A stretch of 64,000 nucleotides of DNA from Bacteroidales bacterium (GTDB taxonomy: Bacteria; Bacteroidota; Bacteroidia; Bacteroidales; P3): the NCBI GenBank assembly GCA_017542345.1, contig JAFXXI010000010.1, positions 1 through 64,000 of the forward strand, written 5' to 3'. This document shows, in pieces, positions 60,131 through 64,000 of this stretch. The position numbers and the translations under genes are program-made. The first letter of the stretch is position 1. Every line of letters starts with the position of its first letter. The notes beneath the pieces were generated by a model. It was not told the DNA's origin and ran no database searches. It saw only the letters and a list, made by a program, of their open reading frames with translations.

Positions 60131-62415
60131 AGCACGATTAATTTCGACTGCAAAGATATGAAATTATTTTCAATTCTGACCAAATAAGTTCCTGACGGCA
60201 GTTCGGGCTTGATTTTAAGCCCATTGAGGCAGCCGCTTTGGTGCCACACCTGCTTGCCCGAAGTGTCGAGCACGGTGGTTTCGAAGGTACCTTCGACGGG
60301 CACCTCCAACGACAGGGGTTGTCCTTGCCGCACGGGATTGGGAAAGAGGACGGCATCGACGGGGACAGCGCAGGCCTGTGTGATGCTAATCAAGTTGCTG
60401 TCAATCACGGCGAGGGTATATTCTCCGGTCTGCAGGTTGTCCAGCAGCATGTATCCGTCGTTGGCGTCGGTGGTGTGCCGGTGTGTGACCACTTGCCACG
60501 GCTCCCTGCTTGTGCGGCGCCACAGCAGTGCCATCGAGTCTAGGGTGCTGCTGCGCTCGTAGAAGCCGCGGTCCAGGTCGGGTGTGCTGCTGTTGCTGTA
60601 TCCCGACCGCACATAGTGGAAGCGTGCCTCGGTGCCTTTGTTGAAGGGACAGCTGCTGCGGATTACCCAGTAGCGGTTCGAGGGACGTACCACGCCCGTA
60701 ACGTTCTCGATGTCGAAGGCCGGGGCGTAGTGGTGCTCCACCCAGTAGGTGGCGTTGTGTTCGGCGGAGTTGGCCCGTAATTCGAAATGTGCTATCTCGG
60801 TGGCGTCGTAGCCCGATGCGGTACTTACGGAACCCACCGTGGCGGCGTCGCTGATTTCGCAGTTGGGGTCAATCACAAAGTATTCAGGGACAATCGGCAG
60901 GGTCATGCGCGAGATGGTGGTGTCGGCCCCGTGGAAGCACACCCAGCGTTTGCAGGTGTCTCCGGCGGCATTGTAGAACACTATCGGCACGCGATTGTCG
61001 TGGGCTACGGCGTCGGTTCCGACGGTGCGCTGGCGTACGCTGATGCTCACATTGGTGCTATTGGAGAGAGTCGCCTCGACATGGTAGTCCACAAACCCCG
61101 CATTGAAGACGTGGAAGTCGAAGAATTCCGTCAGGTCCACGCCACTGTAGAGACTCAGCGAGTCGCGTATCTCGTAGGCGTCGAGGTTGCCGAAGGCGCA
61201 ACGCTCCATCAGTTGCCGCACGGCGGCATAGAAACGTTCCTCGCCCAGATAGCCTCTCAGCGAGTGCCACACCATCCACCCCTTGTCGTAGGTGGTGCTC
61301 CCGTAGGTGATGGCGTGCGGCATTCCGTGCAGCGGCAGGTAGGAGCCGTCGGTGATATGGGTGGTGAGGATTACCTTCTCAAGGTTTTCTTGGTAGTATC
61401 TGTTTGCCCGTTTGCGGCCCGACGTGGCTTCGCGCGCCACCTCGCTGGTGAACGAAGCCCCGCCTTCGTTGATCCACATGTCGCCCTCCTCCTTGCAGGT
61501 GACTAGGTTGCCGAACCAGGCGTGCCCCAGCTCGTGGGCGATGGTGGCCTGCCCCTCGGCAAACACCGAAGTCATGGCCTGGGCGGCCAGGGCGATATTG
61601 TTGACGTGCTCCATCGAGCCCCGGGCGGTGCCGATGTAGCCTATGCGACCCCAGCGGTAGGGGCCGAAGCAGCGTTCGAACATGGGCACCACGGTGTCGA
61701 GCAATTCAAAGACACTCTGCATGGTGTTGGTGCCCAGCGTGGTGGAGCCAACGGTCACCGGATAGCCTCCCGCCGTGGTTTGGTAGCGGTTGTACGCGGC
61801 CTGGCTGATGCCTACCAGATAGGTGCATACCGGCTGGTCGATGACCCATGTCGACAGTTCGCACCCCTCGCCGTCCACGCTGCGGCTCTGCGGCAGGCCA
61901 CTGCATTCGGCCGTCCAGCCCGAGTGGCTCTTGATGTGCAGGGTGTAGGTGGCCTTGTCGGTGAAGTTGTCGCGGCAGGGGAACACCGCGCGGCCTACCG
62001 GGTGCGGGTCGGTGCCGAACCCCACGCCGAGGTTGTAGCTCATGTTGTTATCGAAATGGAATCCGCCGAAGCCGTAGCTCTCCACGTTGTGGCGGCCGTG
62101 GTAGTAGACGGTCACCGTGAAGGTGTCGCCTATGGCGATGCTGGCGGTGCCGATGCTGTCGATGTCGGGCTCGGCGACGGCCACGCCGTTCACCAGGATG
62201 GAATCGACCGTGCCTATCAGTTCAAGCCCTATCTTGGCGCAGGGCCTCGTCAGGCGCATGTCGAGTGTGGCCACCCCGCTGAAGGGGGAGAACTCGCTCA
62301 GGTCGAGCGCCACATCGTAGTGTATCACGTCCACCGAGTCGGTGGTCTGTCCCTGGACGGCGATGCCGCACAGTAGCGCGGCGGCAAGCGTCAGCAGGTG
62401 TTTTGCCAGTTTCAT
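60127..62415 (-). CDS. Secreted M1-family aminopeptidase with type IX sorting domain
   Basis: A 762-residue zinc peptidase. It has a signal peptide (GIAVQGQ), a beta-sandwich N-terminal domain, the GxMEN-type motif as GSMEHVNN, and the zinc site H294-E-x-x-H298 (HELGHAW) with E317 exactly 18 residues later (WINEGGAS). The C-terminal ~75 residues are a T9SS tail (FPNPVRQGQPLSLEV, LPSGTYLVRIENN), so it is exported through the type IX system and displayed or released. The downstream OMP gene is coupled. Confidence 0.92.
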   Translation of the reverse strand: MKLAKHLLTLAAALLCGIAVQGQTTDSVDVIHYDVALDLSEFSPFSGVATLDMRLTRPCAKIGLELIGTVDSILVNGVAVAEPDIDSIGTASIAIGDTFTVTVYYHGRHNVESYGFGGFHFDNNMSYNLGVGFGTDPHPVGRAVFPCRDNFTDKATYTLHIKSHSGWTAECSGLPQSRSVDGEGCELSTWVIDQPVCTYLVGISQAAYNRYQTTAGGYPVTVGSTTLGTNTMQSVFELLDTVVPMFERCFGPYRWGRIGYIGTARGSMEHVNNIALAAQAMTSVFAEGQATIAHELGHAWFGNLVTCKEEGDMWINEGGASFTSEVAREATSGRKRANRYYQENLEKVILTTHITDGSYLPLHGMPHAITYGSTTYDKGWMVWHSLRGYLGEERFYAAVRQLMERCAFGNLDAYEIRDSLSLYSGVDLTEFFDFHVFNAGFVDYHVEATLSNSTNVSISVRQRTVGTDAVAHDNRVPIVFYNAAGDTCKRWVCFHGADTTISRMTLPIVPEYFVIDPNCEISDAATVGSVSTASGYDATEIAHFELRANSAEHNATYWVEHHYAPAFDIENVTGVVRPSNRYWVIRSSCPFNKGTEARFHYVRSGYSNSSTPDLDRGFYERSSTLDSMALLWRRTSREPWQVVTHRHTTDANDGYMLLDNLQTGEYTLAVIDSNLISITQACAVPVDAVLFPNPVRQGQPLSLEVPVEGTFETTVLDTSGKQVWHQSGCLNGLKIKPELPSGTYLVRIENNFISLQSKLIVL

Positions 62416-62434
62416 GTCCTCTCTCTTTTTGGCT

Positions 62435-62443
62435 GCAAAGATA
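62435..62443 (-). promoter_or_regulatory. -7 element for the M1 peptidase unit
   Basis: The minus strand reads TATCTTTGC, 20 bases before the start codon. Confidence 0.72.
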
Positions 62444-62570
62444 CACTTTTTTTACAAATCGCACGACTTTTATTTTATTCTCGCTGACATTCAGGTGGAT
62501 AGGCTTTGTGCCGGCGCATGTTTTCCCCCTGCTGACACAATAATGCGCCGCCCTCGGCGTTAATATCGGT

Positions 62571-62714
62571 ATGAAAATGAAACTCCTCCGTCGGCGCACC
62601 CTCCTGCGCCTCGCCGTGGTGCTGCTGTTGGCCGGTCTGGCCTGCTCGGCCTGCGGCTCCGAGTCGCACATGTACAAGCACAAGCGCAGCCACTGCGACT
62701 GTCCCACCTTCTGA
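62571..62714 (+). CDS. Small lipoprotein of 47 residues
   Basis: The ATG at 62571 (a second at 62577) opens a frame with a hydrophobic signal (LAVVLLLAGLACSACGS) and a lipidated Cys in one of two boxes. The mature tail is short and basic, ESHMYKHKRSHCDCPTF, ending with a CDC motif. Similar tiny CxC-ended lipoproteins seem common in Bacteroidota; function unknown. The SprT-like gene starts 6 bases later. Confidence 0.72.
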   Translation: MKMKLLRRRTLLRLAVVLLLAGLACSACGSESHMYKHKRSHCDCPTF

Positions 62715-62720
62715 CGCGCC

Positions 62721-63350
62721 ATGACCACCACCGAGCAGCGATACAGGACCATCCTCGGCAACCACCTGCCGGCGGCTGCGGTGGAATGGGTCTATGCCTA
62801 CCTCGACCGCTACAAAGTGCATTTCCATATCACCCGTGGAAGGCGCTCAAAATATGGAGATTACCGCTGGCCGCAACCGCGCCACGAGTTTCACGAAATG
62901 TCTGTCAACGGCGACCTCAACCCCTACCTCTTCCTTTGGGTCTTCCTGCACGAGGCGGCGCACCTCGAAACCCACCTACGCCATCCGGGTGCTGCCGCCC
63001 ACGGCCACGAGTGGCAGGCCGAATATGCCCGCCTGCTGACGCTACATATCCCCAACTTCCCGCCCGAGGTGCGGCCCTTGGTGGCACGCTACGCCTCGCG
63101 GGTGCCGCTCTATCGTCCTCTGCTGCGGCAGATTGAGGAAATGCTGCACCGCTACGATGCCGGGTTCGACCCCGGCCGCCCCGCCGTCAGGCTCGACGAC
63201 CTGCCCGCCGGCACCTTTTTCCGCCTCGCCAGCCACCCCGAACGCCTCTTCGAGAGCCTCGAGCGGCGACGCACCCGCTGGCTCTGCCGCGACGTCGCCA
63301 CAGGACGCATGTATGCCGTCGGCGGCCGCTCCGAGGTCACTGCCGAATAA
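62721..63350 (+). CDS. SprT-like zinc metallopeptidase-family protein
   Basis: A 209-residue protein with the zinc motif HEAAH (VFLHEAAHLETHLRHP), a later HGHEWQAEY that supplies the third ligand, and ITRGRRSKYGDYRW before it, as in SprT-like proteins. The C-terminal ~50 residues form a small beta domain (DDLPAGTFFRLASHPERLF). In eukaryotes the family removes DNA-protein crosslinks; the bacterial role is not established. Confidence 0.85.
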   Translation: MTTTEQRYRTILGNHLPAAAVEWVYAYLDRYKVHFHITRGRRSKYGDYRWPQPRHEFHEMSVNGDLNPYLFLWVFLHEAAHLETHLRHPGAAAHGHEWQAEYARLLTLHIPNFPPEVRPLVARYASRVPLYRPLLRQIEEMLHRYDAGFDPGRPAVRLDDLPAGTFFRLASHPERLFESLERRRTRWLCRDVATGRMYAVGGRSEVTAE

Positions 63351-63376
63351 AATGTTTTCGGAATCAAAATTTTTTG

Positions 63377-63385
63377 TATATTTGC
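63377..63385 (+). promoter_or_regulatory. -7 element upstream of the last gene
   Basis: TATATTTGC. The transcript would begin near 63392 and carry the whole 11-nt palindromic element in its ~210-base leader. Confidence 0.65.
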
Positions 63386-63446
63386 ACTGAACCCCCTGCG
63401 GTTCGACACCTCTGCAACTGTCATTCCCACAGCATTCTATAGGGTT

Positions 63447-63567
63447 TTTCTACGGTCCTTCCACGCTCGTTCTACGGTCGTTTAACGGTAAAAAACCGTA
63501 GAAATACCGTAGAACGAGCGTAGAACGACCGTAGAACGAGCGGAGGGGAACCGGAGGGGAAGGGGAG
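63447..63567. repeat. 11-nt-unit palindromic element, copy 3 (inverted)
   Basis: Eleven contiguous 11-nt units in the opposite orientation to copies 1 and 2, from TTTCTACGGTC to the G-rich GGGAACCGGAG and GGGAAGGGGAG. The reverse complement matches copy 1 closely over its whole length. It lies downstream of a -7 element, inside the presumed leader of the 63602 gene. Confidence 0.87.
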
Positions 63568-63601
63568 AAAAATACCACCCAAAAAATAGGAGAACATAGT
63601 C

Positions 63602-64000
63602 ATGAAAGAATCGAAAAAAGTGGGGATACTGGTCAATGGCAGTATCCGTGCGGCGGGGGTGACACTCTACACCCGCTGCGGAAAAACCGTCGTGCGTGCG
63701 GCCAAGAGCCAGCAGCCGCGACGCAACACACGAGGCCAGTTTGTGGCCCGCCAGCGTATGAAACATGCCACGGCACTGTGGCAGATGTTGAGATTGGTCG
63801 ACCCCGTATTTGACGGAGGGAACAGCAGTTACGGACGTTTCTGCACTCTGATGCGCCGCCTGCCGGTGGTCTTCACGCCCCGCGTGGGAGCTACCTCCGG
63901 AGCCACACTGTTGCTGCCCGAGATGCCCGTCTCCGACGGACCGCTGCCGGTGGTGCGGCAGTGGCTGGGTGAGGTTGACGGTGTTCCGGCGCTGCTTACC
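63602..64000 (+). CDS. Protein of unknown function (3' partial)
   Basis: An ATG at 63602 preceded by AGGAGA opens a frame that runs to the window end (133 codons) without a stop. The N-terminus reads MKESKKVGILVNGSIRAAGV and includes a basic region (RAAKSQQPRRNTRGQFVARQ). No signal peptide or membrane helix is visible. It looks like a small basic Bacteroidota protein of the DUF6266 style, but the match is uncertain. Confidence 0.65.
   Translation, partial: MKESKKVGILVNGSIRAAGVTLYTRCGKTVVRAAKSQQPRRNTRGQFVARQRMKHATALWQMLRLVDPVFDGGNSSYGRFCTLMRRLPVVFTPRVGATSGATLLLPEMPVSDGPLPVVRQWLGEVDGVPALLT

Noticed and set aside
63482..63766. 94-codon minus-strand frame covering the repeat element
   Set aside because: It reads through the palindromic units and the antisense of the 63602 gene, with no start context or domain.

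Overview
The window is a gene-dense chromosomal segment of a moderately GC-rich member of the Bacteroidota, most likely an uncultured gut- or rumen-type Bacteroidales. The evidence is repeated promoters with the -7 element TAnnTTTGC and a TTTG/TTG box about 19 bases upstream, few Shine-Dalgarno sequences, DUF5606 and DUF2795 proteins, a TonB-dependent receptor with a carboxypeptidase-regulatory-like N-terminus, many small lipoproteins, an M1 peptidase with a type IX secretion sorting tail, and part of the anaerobic lysine fermentation pathway (Kal plus a CoA-transferase A subunit). No rRNA operon, CRISPR array, insertion sequence or prophage is visible. Most of the segment is core genome.

Layout: 1-6.6 kb holds a 5'-truncated nuclease-like protein with Myb-like domains, a lipoprotein, recR with a GH3 hexosaminidase, an exported helical protein and a phosphohexomutase. 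6.9-14.7 kb holds cdd and an envelope block (PpiD-like chaperone, M23-like protein, dxr, rseP, LptF/G permease). 15-17.5 kb is pyrK-pyrD plus a frameshifted BadF/BadG-type sugar kinase. 17.7-24.3 kb holds lipoproteins, DUF5606, metG, a Ser/Arg/Tyr-repeat secreted protein and a Nudix hydrolase. 24.4-30.8 kb has an S41 protease, a thioredoxin-like protein, Mrp, Nfu, PduO, DUF2795, a DUF2520 protein and TatD. 31-35.3 kb has ackA, GtrA, a secreted protein, the CoA-transferase A subunit, kal and PrsW. 35.5-40 kb has two tRNA-Ala genes, recQ, lptB and manC. 40-44.4 kb has small lipoproteins, a glutaminyl-cyclase-like M28 protein, efp and a second copy of the CGCK lipoprotein family. 44.5-49.1 kb has a macro-like protein, a sirtuin, a membrane protein, an Ig-like lipoprotein and a flippase. 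49.3-58 kb has fabD, cysS and an ECF sigma / membrane regulator / TonB-receptor / porin block ending in a PHP phosphatase. 57.9-62.4 kb (minus strand) has M1 peptidase, OMP, rbfA and LolE. 62.5-64 kb has a small lipoprotein, a SprT-like protein and a 3'-truncated gene.

The most unusual signals are non-coding. A dispersed element built from strict 11-nt units that run into their own inverted complement occurs in three full copies (6726-6838, 42793-42913, and inverted at 63447-63567). A fourth locus (24277-24331) has only the C-rich units. A second element at 14806-14904 has the same 11-nt architecture but a different sequence. A second strong signal is a composite motif (8-mer, 8-base gap, 13-mer) found with identical spacing upstream of the ECF sigma gene and of the TonB receptor, which looks like an autoregulated ECF promoter. 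A third is a 12-bp perfect inverted repeat around the pyrK promoter. All calls come from reading the sequence; no database search was possible.
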